A stretch of 64,000 bases of DNA, taken from the NCBI RefSeq assembly GCF_014334135.1, contig NZ_CP060497.1, positions 2,604,001 to 2,668,000 of the forward strand, read 5' to 3'. Source of the DNA: Olivibacter sp. SDN3. GTDB taxonomy: Bacteria > Bacteroidota > Bacteroidia > Sphingobacteriales > Sphingobacteriaceae. Position 1 is the stretch's first letter. Every line of letters begins with the position of its first letter. Made by a program: the position numbers and the translations under genes. Under the pieces are notes generated by a model that worked only from the letters and a program-made list of their open reading frames with translations, was not told the DNA's origin and searched no databases. Positions 44,518 through 52,808 of the stretch are shown piece by piece.

Positions 44518-44525
44518 TAGCTTTG
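44518..44525 (+). promoter_or_regulatory. -7 box preceding a candidate small RNA
   Basis: TAGCTTTG matches TAnnTTTG exactly and equals the box at 9366. No plus-strand gene follows before the terminator at 44623-44661. There is no good -33 element at 19-21 bases. Confidence 0.4.
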
Positions 44526-44531
44526 TGTTAC

Positions 44532-44661
44532 AGTATGTTGAGGAATTGTATGCGATATAATCACAACATACTTCGCTTCTATCAGTAGTTACGGTTGGAT
44601 ACTAAATACTGTGAAAGTAGCTTCTGCCTACCTTAACCCCAATTTGGTAGGCAGATTTTTA
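44532..44661 (+). ncRNA. Candidate structured small RNA (about 130 nt)
   Basis: The region runs from the expected start site of the TAGCTTTG promoter to an intrinsic terminator. It opens with a hairpin: AGTATGTTG (44532-44540) pairs perfectly with CAACATACT (44564-44572). Inside this, ATTGTA and TATAAT can form a further six pairs (one G-U) around TGCGA. The 3' end is the terminator stem. It contains no ORF of note. Its last bases overlap the 3' end of the convergent ATP-grasp gene. It could instead be the long 3' UTR of the 146-aa gene. Confidence 0.4.
44623..44661 (+). terminator. Intrinsic terminator, plus strand
   Basis: TCTGCCTACC (44623-44632) pairs perfectly with GGTAGGCAGA (44646-44655) around a 13-base loop, followed by TTTTTAT. 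The T run is on the plus-strand side only, so it serves the candidate small RNA or the 146-aa gene rather than the minus-strand gene. Confidence 0.8.
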
Positions 44662-45582
44662 TATCATTCCTTTACAATAGGCTTCCCAATGTTGAAGTAA
44701 CAGGCGTTTTCCATAAGAAGTGAAGTGATTGCCTAAGCTTGGTGTAGGTGTAAATTCACCAAAAACGGCTCCTTTCGCTGTGGCATAAAAGTCGATACGT
44801 ACAAATATTTCGTAAGCCCTGCTGAGTTGTTTTACTTTGCTCACCATATCTTCATAACATTTTGGCTTTTCCTGCCATTCTTTAAAGGGATAACCCACAT
44901 GTACGGTAGGCATTTTGTTCCAGTGTTCGTCATAGAAAGAAGCAAAACCGGACTTAGGTGATAGCCGGTTAATGACGTGGCAACTCGCGATATGTCCGTT
45001 GAAACAGTAAAACTTATAGTCCGTAAGTATTTGGTGTTCTGCTGTTTCATTTTGCAAAAACTCTTCGATTAGGAACTCTATAGCCGGTTGTTGGCTTAAA
45101 GTAAGCTTTAGATATTCTCTAATTTCTTCATTGGTGTAATATTTATTATCAAAGAGATTGAGACCCTCTTTCATAATAAATACATTGTTTGAATTATGTC
45201 CGATAGTAGGTCTTATAACGTAATGCTTAGGTAAACTTTCGAAATCAATTTGATCAACATGACTGCCTTTCCAGTAAAGATCGGCTGTTTTGCAATCATT
45301 TTTTATGGCAAACTCCCGGGCATTGTATTTGTTGCTTAATTTACGTTGCCAATTAGGTACGTCTTTCCACGTTGCTAACGGCTGTAATCTGGACATTCTG
45401 GTGTTTCTAACGGTTTCTGCTTGTGGATCTTCCCAAAAAATCCGATGTCTTTTCATTATTTTTGTAGTTAGGTCATTGCTATTGCCTAAATAATTTTTAA
45501 TATATTTCAACATTGCTTGATTAAGTTTTACAGGCATGTCCAGTGCCTTGAAGGGAATTTGCAGAAGTCGATTGTTCTCCAT
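44659..45582 (-). CDS. TupA-like ATP-grasp protein
   Basis: This 307-residue cytoplasmic protein is of the ATP-grasp fold found in polysaccharide clusters. Visible elements are the N-terminal KLSNKYNAREFAIKND, PKHYVIRPTIGHNSNNVFIM (nucleotide-binding strand and loop), IEFLIEEFLQ, LTDYKFYCFNGHIASCHVI and the metal-binding end VRIDFYATAKGAVFGEFTPT followed by PSLGNHF. The family is thought to attach an amino acid or similar carboxylate to a sugar or polymer, as in teichuronopeptide synthesis. With the UDP-glucose dehydrogenase nearby, the acceptor could be a uronic acid carboxyl group. The gene runs against its neighbours, with its own -7 box at 45609-45616. The substrate is not known. Confidence 0.85.
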   Translation of the reverse strand: MENNRLLQIPFKALDMPVKLNQAMLKYIKNYLGNSNDLTTKIMKRHRIFWEDPQAETVRNTRMSRLQPLATWKDVPNWQRKLSNKYNAREFAIKNDCKTADLYWKGSHVDQIDFESLPKHYVIRPTIGHNSNNVFIMKEGLNLFDNKYYTNEEIREYLKLTLSQQPAIEFLIEEFLQNETAEHQILTDYKFYCFNGHIASCHVINRLSPKSGFASFYDEHWNKMPTVHVGYPFKEWQEKPKCYEDMVSKVKQLSRAYEIFVRIDFYATAKGAVFGEFTPTPSLGNHFTSYGKRLLLQHWEAYCKGMI

Positions 45583-45608
45583 AAATTGTTTGTTTAATAT
45601 CTTAATTA

Positions 45609-45616
45609 CAAAGATA
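45609..45616 (-). promoter_or_regulatory. -7 box for the ATP-grasp gene
   Basis: On the minus strand it reads TATCTTTG, an exact TAnnTTTG match and identical to the box at 43853. Transcription would begin near 45602, 20 nt before the ATG at 45582. Confidence 0.5.
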
Positions 45617-45765
45617 GGGGGTATATATCAGATAGTAATATGCAGATTCAGCACAATAAACCAACGGAGTTTTGAGAAATATTGTGTGAAGAATGTATAT
45701 CAAGCAAACTCATTGTGGTTAGTTTCCCGTTTTTTTTACAAATACATACATAAAGAACAAAAAAC

Positions 45766-45797
45766 GTTGTCAGCATTGGATGTTTTTGCGTTCTTTG
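45766..45797 (+). promoter_or_regulatory. Candidate promoter for the VanZ-like/ugd unit, copy of 42114-42145
   Basis: GTTG (45766-45769), 20 bases, then GTTCTTTG (45790-45797). It shares CATTGnnnGTTTTTGCGT and CTTTGTT with the sugar transferase promoter at identical spacing. Both would give leaders of almost the same length (about 157 and 159 nt). Confidence 0.5.
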
Positions 45798-45962
45798 TTT
45801 CGTTTGCTTACTTTTAATAAATGGTAGATATACTTGAAGTAATTGGTGTTTTTAAGCTATGGATTTTTAATTGAACCACTCCATATTCAACAGCGAATCT
45901 GGTAGCATATATAGGTACTGATTGTTTGGGAATAAAAACAACAAGCTAAGAAGAATTAATCA

Positions 45963-46418
45963 TTGGAAAATAAAACTATTATACGCATTAAAGTTTGGCT
46001 TTGGCGTTTTTGGGCTTTCTTTTACTTTTCTCTAATCATATATGTAGTTTTTCTGGCCAGCAGAAGGCCTAGCCCGACACTGGGAGAAGCTTCGGCTCCT
46101 CCTAATTTTTCGCCTTTTGGTAGAAAGTGGTTCGGGTATACACATGGATGGAATACAAGTGACCTCTACCTGGATCTGTTCGGTAATATCGTGATGTTTA
46201 TTCCCTACGCTTTGTTTCTATATATAGCGTTTAACGTCAGGTCGTATTGGGTAATCTTATTTTCTGCGTTTTCATTTAGTTTATTTATAGAATCTACGCA
46301 GTATTTCACAGGAATAGGCTACGCAGATATTGATGATCTTATTTGTAATACGCTTGGCGCACTAATAGGGATCTTAGTAATTGATGGTGTGAAATTAACA
46401 CGGTATGCAAAAAAGTGA
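45963..46418 (+). CDS. VanZ-like membrane protein
   Basis: This 151-residue protein has four hydrophobic helices (about 12-32, 72-90, 95-112 and 125-142). The VanZ family pattern is visible: a first helix, a loop with GWNTSDLYLDLFGNIVMFIP, then FSLFIESTQYFTGIGYADID and DLICNTLGALIG. VanZ-like proteins give low-level teicoplanin resistance in enterococci, but in polysaccharide loci their role is unknown. The start is a TTG at 45963: an in-frame TAA lies two codons upstream and the next ATG falls inside the second helix, so a rare TTG start is the best reading. It precedes the UDP-glucose dehydrogenase gene by 71 bp. Confidence 0.85.
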   Translation: MENKTIIRIKVWLWRFWAFFYFSLIIYVVFLASRRPSPTLGEASAPPNFSPFGRKWFGYTHGWNTSDLYLDLFGNIVMFIPYALFLYIAFNVRSYWVILFSAFSFSLFIESTQYFTGIGYADIDDLICNTLGALIGILVIDGVKLTRYAKK

Positions 46419-46489
46419 TACTTTTAAATGTTGGAATTCTAAACTGGAATATGTTAAAAAAATGTTTAACTTAAATAATATATAGCTTC

Positions 46490-47881
46490 ATGAGCATAAC
46501 AAAAATCTGTTGTATAGGAGCGGGCTATGTTGGTGGCCCGACGATGGCTGTGATCGCCAAGCAGTGCCCGCATATCCGGGTTACGGTTGTAGACCTGAAC
46601 GAGGCGCGTATAGCAGCCTGGAACGATTCCGACGTGACGAAGATCCCGGTTTATGAGCCGGGTCTGAGCGAAGTTGTTGCCGAGGCCCGTGGCCGGAACC
46701 TTTTTTTCTCTACCGATGTTGACGGAGCGATCGATGAAGCGGAGATGGTCTTCATATCGGTGAACACGCCCACCAAGACCTACGGAGCTGGGAAGGGGCA
46801 GGCCGCGGACCTGAAATGGATCGAGCTGTGCGCGCGTCAGATAGCGCGAGTGAGCACCACGGACAAGATCGTTGTGGAGAAGTCGACACTTCCGGTGCGT
46901 ACGGCGAGCACGCTGAAGGATATCCTTTCCCATACGGGCAGCGGTGCGAGCTTCCAGATCCTGTCGAACCCGGAGTTTCTGGCCGAGGGAACGGCGGTCG
47001 ATGACCTGCTGCGCCCCGACCGTGTGCTGATCGGGGGTGATCAGAGCGAGGAGGGCAGGGCGGCGATCGGGTCGCTTGTTGAGGTCTATGCGAACTGGGT
47101 ACCGCGTGAACGTATCCTGACGACGAACGTATGGTCCTCGGAGCTTTCGAAGCTGACGGCCAATGCCTTTCTTGCGCAGCGGGTATCGTCGATCAATTCG
47201 CTTTCGGAGCTCTGCGAGCACACGGAGGCGGATGTTAGCGAGGTTTCCCGAGCGATCGGTACGGACAGCCGCATCGGTCCGAAGTTCCTGAAGGCCTCGG
47301 TCGGATTCGGGGGTTCGTGTTTCCAGAAGGATATCCTGAACCTGGTGTACATCGCGCGTACGTATGGACTACAGGAGGTTGCCGATTACTGGGAACAGGT
47401 TATCATCATGAACGACCACCAGAAGCGGCGCTTTGCGGGCCGTATCATCCGAACGCTGTACAACACGGTTAACGGGAAGAAGATCGCCTTTCTGGGGTGG
47501 GCCTTCAAGAAGGACACGAACGACACGCGGGAATCGGCTGCGATCTACGTAGCGGACCATTTACTGCTGGAGCAGGCGGAGCTTTCGGTGTATGATCCGA
47601 AGGTGCCGGTTCAGCAGGTTTACACGGATCTGGATTACCTTGCCACGCGGAGCAGCGATGAGAACAAGTCTTTGCTGAAGGTGGTGAACGATCCCTATGA
47701 GGCGTGCAGGGATGCGCATGCCGTAGCTGTGCTGACGGAGTGGGACGAGTTTAGGGATTACGACTGGCAGCGAATCTATGACAATATGCTGAAGCCGGCA
47801 CATGTATTTGACGGCAGGAACATCCTGGACAGGGCCAAACTGGAGGCCATAGGCTTCAAGGTGAAGGCTATCGGGAGTTAA
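46490..47881 (+). CDS. ugd: UDP-glucose 6-dehydrogenase
   Basis: This 463-residue cytoplasmic enzyme oxidises UDP-glucose to UDP-glucuronate with two NAD+. The N-terminal Rossmann motif is [14 protein letters not shown] (residues 5-18). [27 protein letters not shown] and catalytic Cys277 in [10 protein letters not shown] are all present, as is the C-terminal [17 protein letters not shown]. The sequence follows the long animal-type enzyme closely; human Cys276 aligns with Cys277. Base composition is very unlike its neighbours: hand counting gives 39 G+C of 60 at 46801-46860 against 22 of 60 at 46321-46380 just upstream. This GC bias also creates a long spurious antisense frame. It supplies glucuronic acid for the exopolysaccharide. 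Confidence 0.96.
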   Translation: MSITKICCIGAGYVGGPTMAVIAKQCPHIRVTVVDLNEARIAAWNDSDVTKIPVYEPGLSEVVAEARGRNLFFSTDVDGAIDEAEMVFISVNTPTKTYGAGKGQAADLKWIELCARQIARVSTTDKIVVEKSTLPVRTASTLKDILSHTGSGASFQILSNPEFLAEGTAVDDLLRPDRVLIGGDQSEEGRAAIGSLVEVYANWVPRERILTTNVWSSELSKLTANAFLAQRVSSINSLSELCEHTEADVSEVSRAIGTDSRIGPKFLKASVGFGGSCFQKDILNLVYIARTYGLQEVADYWEQVIIMNDHQKRRFAGRIIRTLYNTVNGKKIAFLGWAFKKDTNDTRESAAIYVADHLLLEQAELSVYDPKVPVQQVYTDLDYLATRSSDENKSLLKVVNDPYEACRDAHAVAVLTEWDEFRDYDWQRIYDNMLKPAHVFDGRNILDRAKLEAIGFKVKAIGS

Positions 47882-48416
47882 AAAAATAATATGACGGATT
47901 TAGGGAGGTTTAGGAAACTAAGTCTCTCTAACTTGTATATAAGATATATGTTGGCAGCAATCGAGCAACCGACGTTCTACCGCGTTCGTTCGTAGTAGGT
48001 AGTTATCTCTAGTATACCTCTCGGTATTTGCTAGCTCATTTCTAGCTCTTTTGATAATGAGATGAGCCAATGATTACCTTGCGATGCCCAGAGCAGGTAC
48101 GGACCGAGATTCGGTCCGTTGTCAGCTTTTTATCATGATTTTCTCATAAATCACTTCTTTTGTGAGAAAAAATATATAATAATGTTGATTTTTTTCACAC
48201 ATAAACTTTTTTGAAAAATTTTAAAGTAGCATTTAGATGAAGGGTCTACTTATTCGGGTGTATCAGCTTCACATTTTTTAGCCACAAAAAGTGGAGATCT
48301 CTGTTAGGGGAAAAGGAATGCATGATGGTGCAATGAACAGATCTAGCTTTAGGTATAAGAAAAATAACAACGGATTACTCTTAATGCGGAGATATCCAAA
48401 TCAAATCGATTAAGTA
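47882..48416. other. 535-bp intergenic region with a hairpin
   Basis: I see no gene. A perfect 9-bp hairpin, ACGGACCGA/TCGGTCCGT with loop GAT, lies at 48099-48119. A CTTTTTAT tract follows six bases later, so it may be a weak terminator for ugd. An 8-bp inverted repeat TTTTCTCA/TGAGAAAA occupies 48139-48170, and TTTTTTTCACACA follows at 48189-48201. TAGCTTTA near 48344 is a one-mismatch -7 candidate for the next gene. Confidence 0.55.
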
Positions 48417-49340
48417 ATGAAAAGATTTTTTTGTTTTTGCCAAATAATAGGATGTTTGGTAATTAGCGCCAATTTTTGCTTTGGTCAAGTGGGCGATGAA
48501 CAATTCAAACAAAATGCGGATACTACTAAAATATTTATTATAGGAAATAGCTTTTCCCAGAATGCTACGGCTTATCTCCCACAACTTGCAAAGGAAGGCG
48601 GTATTGCGCTAAAAATAGGTAGGGCAGAATTACCGGCTGCCAGCCTAAAAAGGCATTGGGATGGTGTGCATGCAGCGGAAAACAATTCAGAGAAAGGAAA
48701 AGTTTATAAAGGAAAATCGCTTCAAATGTTACTCGAAGCCGATGATTGGCATATTGTAACTGTCCAACAATCATCGATGTTTTCCGGATACGAAGATAGT
48801 TATTGGCCATATGCACAGGAACTCTGTGATTTTATCAAGCGTGTACTTCCCAACTGCAAAATTTTGATCCATCAAACATGGGCTTACCGGTCGGATGCTA
48901 AGAAGTTCGGTTTGATAGGCGATAAGGAAAATGCACAAAATACTGAAAGCATGTGGAAAAGCGTTGAAAATGCTTATCAATCGGTCAGCAGAAAACTTAA
49001 TGTGGAACTTATTCCTACCGGAACCGCCTTTTGGAAAGCTTCAACAGCAGGCGGAAATATGCAATATCATGAAGATAGTACCTTCAATGATGAGCAATCA
49101 CCTTTTCCAAAACTGCCTAATCAGGACTATTCACTTCATGTAGGGTATTATTCTGATAAACAGAAAAAGCTGAAAATTGATCCCAATCATGCAAATGATG
49201 CTGGTAAATATCTAGGATCTTTGGTTTGGTATGCTACGATCTTTTCTGAAGATCCAACAAAATTGCGATTTAAACCAAAGAAAGTTGATTATACCTTTGC
49301 AAAGTTTTTAAGAGAGGTTGCTCGCTCTGTGACAGAATAG
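48417..49340 (+). CDS. Exported DUF4886/SGNH-hydrolase-like protein
   Basis: This 307-residue protein has a signal peptide ending near CFGQV. The mature part begins with IFIIGNSFSQNA, the SGNH-type nucleophile block with Ser45. HIVTVQQSSMFSGYEDSYWP supplies the conserved Gln-containing block III, and IDPNHANDAGKYLG near the C-terminus holds a DxxH motif suited to the catalytic Asp and His. Proteins of this family are often esterases acting on acetylated glycans. Its position next to an acyltransferase gene makes de-acylation or acyl transfer on the exopolysaccharide possible. No direct evidence of substrate exists. It is preceded by a 535-bp gap and is probably transcribed alone. Confidence 0.82.
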   Translation: MKRFFCFCQIIGCLVISANFCFGQVGDEQFKQNADTTKIFIIGNSFSQNATAYLPQLAKEGGIALKIGRAELPAASLKRHWDGVHAAENNSEKGKVYKGKSLQMLLEADDWHIVTVQQSSMFSGYEDSYWPYAQELCDFIKRVLPNCKILIHQTWAYRSDAKKFGLIGDKENAQNTESMWKSVENAYQSVSRKLNVELIPTGTAFWKASTAGGNMQYHEDSTFNDEQSPFPKLPNQDYSLHVGYYSDKQKKLKIDPNHANDAGKYLGSLVWYATIFSEDPTKLRFKPKKVDYTFAKFLREVARSVTE

Positions 49341-49653
49341 TTGTGTATCATCACCTGCTTTTTGCCTTTTTCCGGACATTTTGAACACACATATACAAGA
49401 TCTTTTTGTAGAAGGAAGATTGCGTAACACAAGGTATTTGTATAATTTACGCATTATTGATAATTTGTGTGAAAATTAGCCTTAGAATTGAGTATTGAAT
49501 ACCTTCCTTTAACGTTTACTTTTGCCTTGGTGTATAGGAAATTGTATGACAATGATATCTAACGGACGGATATTGACAGTTTTTGGAAATTTAAGGATTG
49601 CTTTTATAACATATCCTACTTATTGCTAAAAAAATATAAATGAGCTTTTTGAT
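49341..49653. other. 313-bp intergenic region
   Basis: It holds TTTGTGTGAAAA (49464-49475), a promoter (49494-49524) and an AT-rich leader of about 120 nt to the next gene. There is no coding potential or terminator-like hairpin. Confidence 0.55.
49494..49524 (+). promoter_or_regulatory. Promoter of the outer-membrane barrel gene
   Basis: ATTG (49494-49497), 19 bases, then TACTTTTG (49517-49524), an exact TAnnTTTG box. The spacing equals that of the sialic acid operon promoter. A TTTGTGTGAAAA motif ends 18 bp upstream of the -33 element. Confidence 0.6.
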
Positions 49654-50307
49654 ATGAAGAAATTATGGTTACTATTTGTTTTTATTGCGATACACAGTGG
49701 TTTAAAAGCGCAGATATGGCAAGAATATAGTGCTTTCTATCCTTCAGTAGGTGTTCAGTTGGGGACGAAAGGCGTAGGGATAGAAGCTAGTTACCCTTTT
49801 TTATCAGCCTTCAATCTGCGAGTAGGTGGTAATTTCTTTCCACCAGTGAAGGCTGGCTTAAATAACAGGGTTTATCGCGTAAGGCGATCGGACGTGTCCT
49901 TTTTCGCTGATTGGCAACCTTTGTATGGTAAAGCGAGTTGGTTTGCTAGAAAATGGATAGTTACCGGTGGCGCCGGATATTTCTTCCAAAATGAAGTGGA
50001 CCGTTATCAAGGCACGAGCGTTCAAGCAGGGCAATTAAAAGACTATACTGTGAAAACAAGCGCCTTTAGACCTTACGTTGGTTTAGGGCTAAACGGTATC
50101 AGAGTATCTCAAAGGTTGAATTTGGGAATACATTTGGGATATTATATTCCGACGAGCTCCTCCAAAATAGAAGTGCATGAAATTGATCCCATTGAGATTC
50201 CTGATTTGTTGGAAAAACTTAATTCCTACCCGCGTAATGCAACTTCGGGCCTAAATGTGCAGTTCGGTTTATCCTATGTTTTCTGGAAAGATCAGCGAAT
50301 ACGTTGA
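49654..50307 (+). CDS. Outer-membrane beta-barrel protein
   Basis: This 217-residue protein has a signal peptide ending at LKAQI (about residue 19-20) and alternating polar/hydrophobic strands separated by turns, as in an eight-stranded barrel: YSAFYPSVGVQLGTKGVGIE, FNLRVGGNFF, VSFFADWQPLYG, KWIVTGGAGYFFQ, FRPYVGLGLNGIRV, LNLGIHLGYYIP and LNVQFGLSYVFW. Gly- and aromatic-rich strand ends are typical of small outer-membrane proteins. I cannot name a specific family. It lies within the exopolysaccharide locus but under its own promoter, so a link to polymer export is only positional. Confidence 0.78.
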   Translation: MKKLWLLFVFIAIHSGLKAQIWQEYSAFYPSVGVQLGTKGVGIEASYPFLSAFNLRVGGNFFPPVKAGLNNRVYRVRRSDVSFFADWQPLYGKASWFARKWIVTGGAGYFFQNEVDRYQGTSVQAGQLKDYTVKTSAFRPYVGLGLNGIRVSQRLNLGIHLGYYIPTSSSKIEVHEIDPIEIPDLLEKLNSYPRNATSGLNVQFGLSYVFWKDQRIR

Positions 50308-50619
50308 TGGACGAGAGAAAGGGCGAGTTCTCAAATTTTCGTTTACTTATCGGAGAAATTCTCAAATTTTACAATACAAAAATATATTTAGGCTACTTTT
50401 TTTATTAAAGTCCTGTAATCAAGGGGTTTTAAGCATTTTTATATGCTTAATTATTGCACAATTACTGAACATTATGATAAGTGCATAGCCGATGTCCGGA
50501 GTATATGGAATAACTTTAACTTTTGATTTCTTAACGAGGAACAAGAAGATGCATATCGGTTGATGTGTGTAGATATTCGATTTACAAGTAATTAGTGTTT
50601 TTAGTATATACCGTTTTTT
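50308..50619. other. 312-bp AT-rich intergenic region
   Basis: No gene or strong promoter is visible. A 12-base direct repeat, TTCTCAAATTTT, occurs at 50328-50339 and 50359-50370. The short frame crossing the start of this region overlaps the barrel gene out of frame and has no coding character. Confidence 0.5.
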
Positions 50620-51729
50620 ATGGCTCTAAAATTAGATTTTACCCAGGATACATTAGCAAATAGAGATAAAGGAATTGAAACGTTAAGAGGTATTGCCATT
50701 ATTCTTATGGTTGCCGGTCATGTTATCGGGAATGATCAACGGTCAGGTTTAAAGGTCCCCGAAGATTCTTGGTTTAGATACTTTTATTATTCTTTCCAGT
50801 ATTTAAGAATGCCATTATTCACAGTGATTTCTGGGTTTGTATATGCAATGAAACCTATTAAAGAAGCATCTTCGCGGAAAAAATTTATTGACCGTAAAAT
50901 ATCACGCCTATTACTGCCCTTTTTCATTGCAGTTACGTTTTTAGCTGTCTTTCAGCTATTGATTCCTGGCACTAACAATCAAATGCCATTGAATAAATTG
51001 TGGCAGGTGTATGTGTTTCCTTATGCACAGTTTTGGTTTGTGCAGGGCATCTTTGTTGTTTTTATTCTGATTTCATTTCTGGACTCTTTCGGCGCAATGA
51101 AGGCCTTTCGCGGATGGCTAACCGTTTTTCTTTTAAGTGTGTTGTTATTTTACAGTGATATTGTACAAGTCACTTTTTTTAGTTTGGACAAAGTGCCATT
51201 TCTACTCATGTTTTTCCTTTTGGGCCTCGGAATGAAGCGGTATTATCATTATTTGTTCAGTAGCCAATCGCTGAAATATATAGGGACTGGTGTCTTTCTA
51301 ATCGCCGTACTCTGCCAGCAGTTTGTCTTCTTCACCCCTGAACAAAACACGCATAATATCGCCAATTTATTGACGATAGTTGTTGGCATTTCTGGTGCAT
51401 TCTTGCTTATATTGACTAGATTTTATTACGCTCCCTTAGCTTGGATCGGTAATTACGCATATGAAATATTTTTATACCACTCTTTTGGAACAGCAGGTTG
51501 TAGGATTTTACTGAGACTGTTAGGTGTTAGTAACCTTAGCGTTTATTTTTTCTTTTGTTTGGCTGTAGGGATAGCTTTTCCAATTATTTTCAGGCTATTG
51601 TGTAATAGACATCCTTTATTGCCATCAATTCTATTTGGAGAACGGAGGAAGAAAGTGAAAAAGGAAGAGGTTTCAAAGGCGCCGGTGAGGCGTTCAAGTA
51701 TACCGGAATATGAAATGAGTGAAAAATAG
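50620..51729 (+). CDS. Acyltransferase family 3 membrane protein (OafA/WecH-like)
   Basis: This 369-residue inner-membrane protein has about ten transmembrane helices. The family signature is near the N-terminus: IETLRGIAIILMVAGHVIG, with the catalytic-type His of GH, followed by LRMPLFTVISGFVYAM with the conserved Pro-Leu-Phe and Ser-Gly-Phe. Later helices include YPYAQFWFVQGIF-like and YEIFLYHSF segments. A basic cytoplasmic tail (RRKKVKKEEVSKAPVRRSS) closes it. Family members O-acetylate or otherwise acylate surface polysaccharides. In this locus it most likely modifies the exopolysaccharide repeat unit. Confidence 0.9.
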   Translation: MALKLDFTQDTLANRDKGIETLRGIAIILMVAGHVIGNDQRSGLKVPEDSWFRYFYYSFQYLRMPLFTVISGFVYAMKPIKEASSRKKFIDRKISRLLLPFFIAVTFLAVFQLLIPGTNNQMPLNKLWQVYVFPYAQFWFVQGIFVVFILISFLDSFGAMKAFRGWLTVFLLSVLLFYSDIVQVTFFSLDKVPFLLMFFLLGLGMKRYYHYLFSSQSLKYIGTGVFLIAVLCQQFVFFTPEQNTHNIANLLTIVVGISGAFLLILTRFYYAPLAWIGNYAYEIFLYHSFGTAGCRILLRLLGVSNLSVYFFFCLAVGIAFPIIFRLLCNRHPLLPSILFGERRKKVKKEEVSKAPVRRSSIPEYEMSEK

Positions 51730-51915
51730 ATTTTCAAATCCCGAGAAGGAACGGCTACATTTTTATACATTCAGATTTTCAGCGGAATAAAATTTCCGCG
51801 ATTTTTTCTTAAAAGCCGGCCTTCACATTAAACCTATTGCTGATAGTTTATTTTTTGTTATTATTTTGTATTACAATAAGTTATAATGTGTGTTGTTAGT
51901 TAAAACTAAAATTTC

Positions 51916-52675
51916 ATGAGGAAAAATTTTACTTTTCGGATGATCTTACCGATTATATTTGCTTCGGCCATAACATTGGTGGGGTGCGATAGAGAGTCGG
52001 AAGACTTAAAACCATCAATTGAACTGGACCAGGGGCTGGTTTATCATTTTCCGTCCGATAGCAACGGTATTAATGTGGTTAACGATGAAAGTCACGAATG
52101 CTTCTTATTCAGACGATCGTTTCGGTGATGCTCGGAAGGCATTGAGTTTGGGATGTAAATGTGGTTTAAGTGACGGCGGTTTAAGGAATGTTTATTTGGG
52201 ATTAGATTCACCGGAAGGCGCAATGTCTATTTGGATGTATTTAAATGATTTAGATGAAATCAACCGTTATTTATGAAGGGCTTTTATGGAGATGTTCCAT
52301 CCCTTAATTACCGTCTGGTCGCAATAAGTGGTGGTGGTTTATCTTTATATTAGGTTGGTCCGGAGCACGATAGCGATCAAGGTGAAACTCCGGATGTGTT
52401 TGTTTCAGATATCTTTACTGTCAAAAAGTGGCAAAATCTGTTGATGCGGTGGTCAAAAGATAGGCGAGTGTTGGAGATATTTGCGTCTGGTAAAAAGATT
52501 CTGTCAGAGAATTACATAGGTAGTGGTGTTAGTGTGCCTGATGAACCGGCAAATGTGGGATTTAATTACAATAGAGTTCGTGAAAATGACTATTATCGTG
52601 GAAAAATGGATTGATTTAAGAATATACGACCGTTGGTTAAACGACGATGAAGTAGCTGCGTTCACCAAAAAATAA
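51916..52675 (+). pseudogene. Degraded LamG-domain (concanavalin-like) lipoprotein gene
   Basis: Pieces of one protein are spread over frames. 51916-52128 gives a lipoprotein signal (lipobox TLVGC, Cys24) and GLVYHFPSDSNGINVVNDES, the typical start of a LamG/laminin-G-like domain. The frame then shifts near 52090-52100 to TNASYSDDRFGDARKALSLG and EGAMSIWMYLN. A second shift near 52270 leads to a segment with an in-frame TAG at 52351 and WQNLLMRWSKDRRVLEIFASG. A one-base insertion near 52614 separates GKMD from the standard LamG ending DLRIYDRWLNDDEVAAFTKK, which ends with TAA at 52673-52675. At least three frameshifts and one stop make it clearly non-functional. The original role was probably surface carbohydrate binding. 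Confidence 0.85.
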
Positions 52676-52808
52676 CATAATGTTTCTCGGTTTTGGGACT
52701 ACATTGTATTGATTTTGAATATTGGCGAAGGGGAAAGCGCCCAGTTCGGAACAAATGAAGGTTGGCGCTTTCTTTTAAATGTGATTAAATGCGATGCACC
52801 GGAAAAAT

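Larger units (their letters stand above)
45583..45962. other. 380-bp divergent intergenic region
   Basis: It contains the minus-strand -7 box (45609-45616), a TGTGTGAA motif at 45683-45690 and the plus-strand promoter 45766-45797. The remaining leader of about 159 nt to the VanZ-like gene shows no ORF or strong hairpin. Confidence 0.6.

Noticed and set aside
46466-47221. A 251-codon open frame on the minus strand inside ugd.
   Set aside because: It is antisense to a clear UDP-glucose dehydrogenase, and its Arg-rich composition is what GC-rich codons produce on the opposite strand. It has no recognisable family.
48099-48119. Hairpin after ugd as a definite intrinsic terminator.
   Set aside because: The 9-bp stem is perfect, but the T tract begins several bases later (TGTCAGCTTTTT). 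It is reported only as a possible weak terminator within the gap entry.
50255-50488. A 77-codon frame overlapping the 3' end of the outer-membrane barrel gene.
   Set aside because: It is out of frame with the barrel gene, has no start context and reads as AT-rich non-coding sequence.
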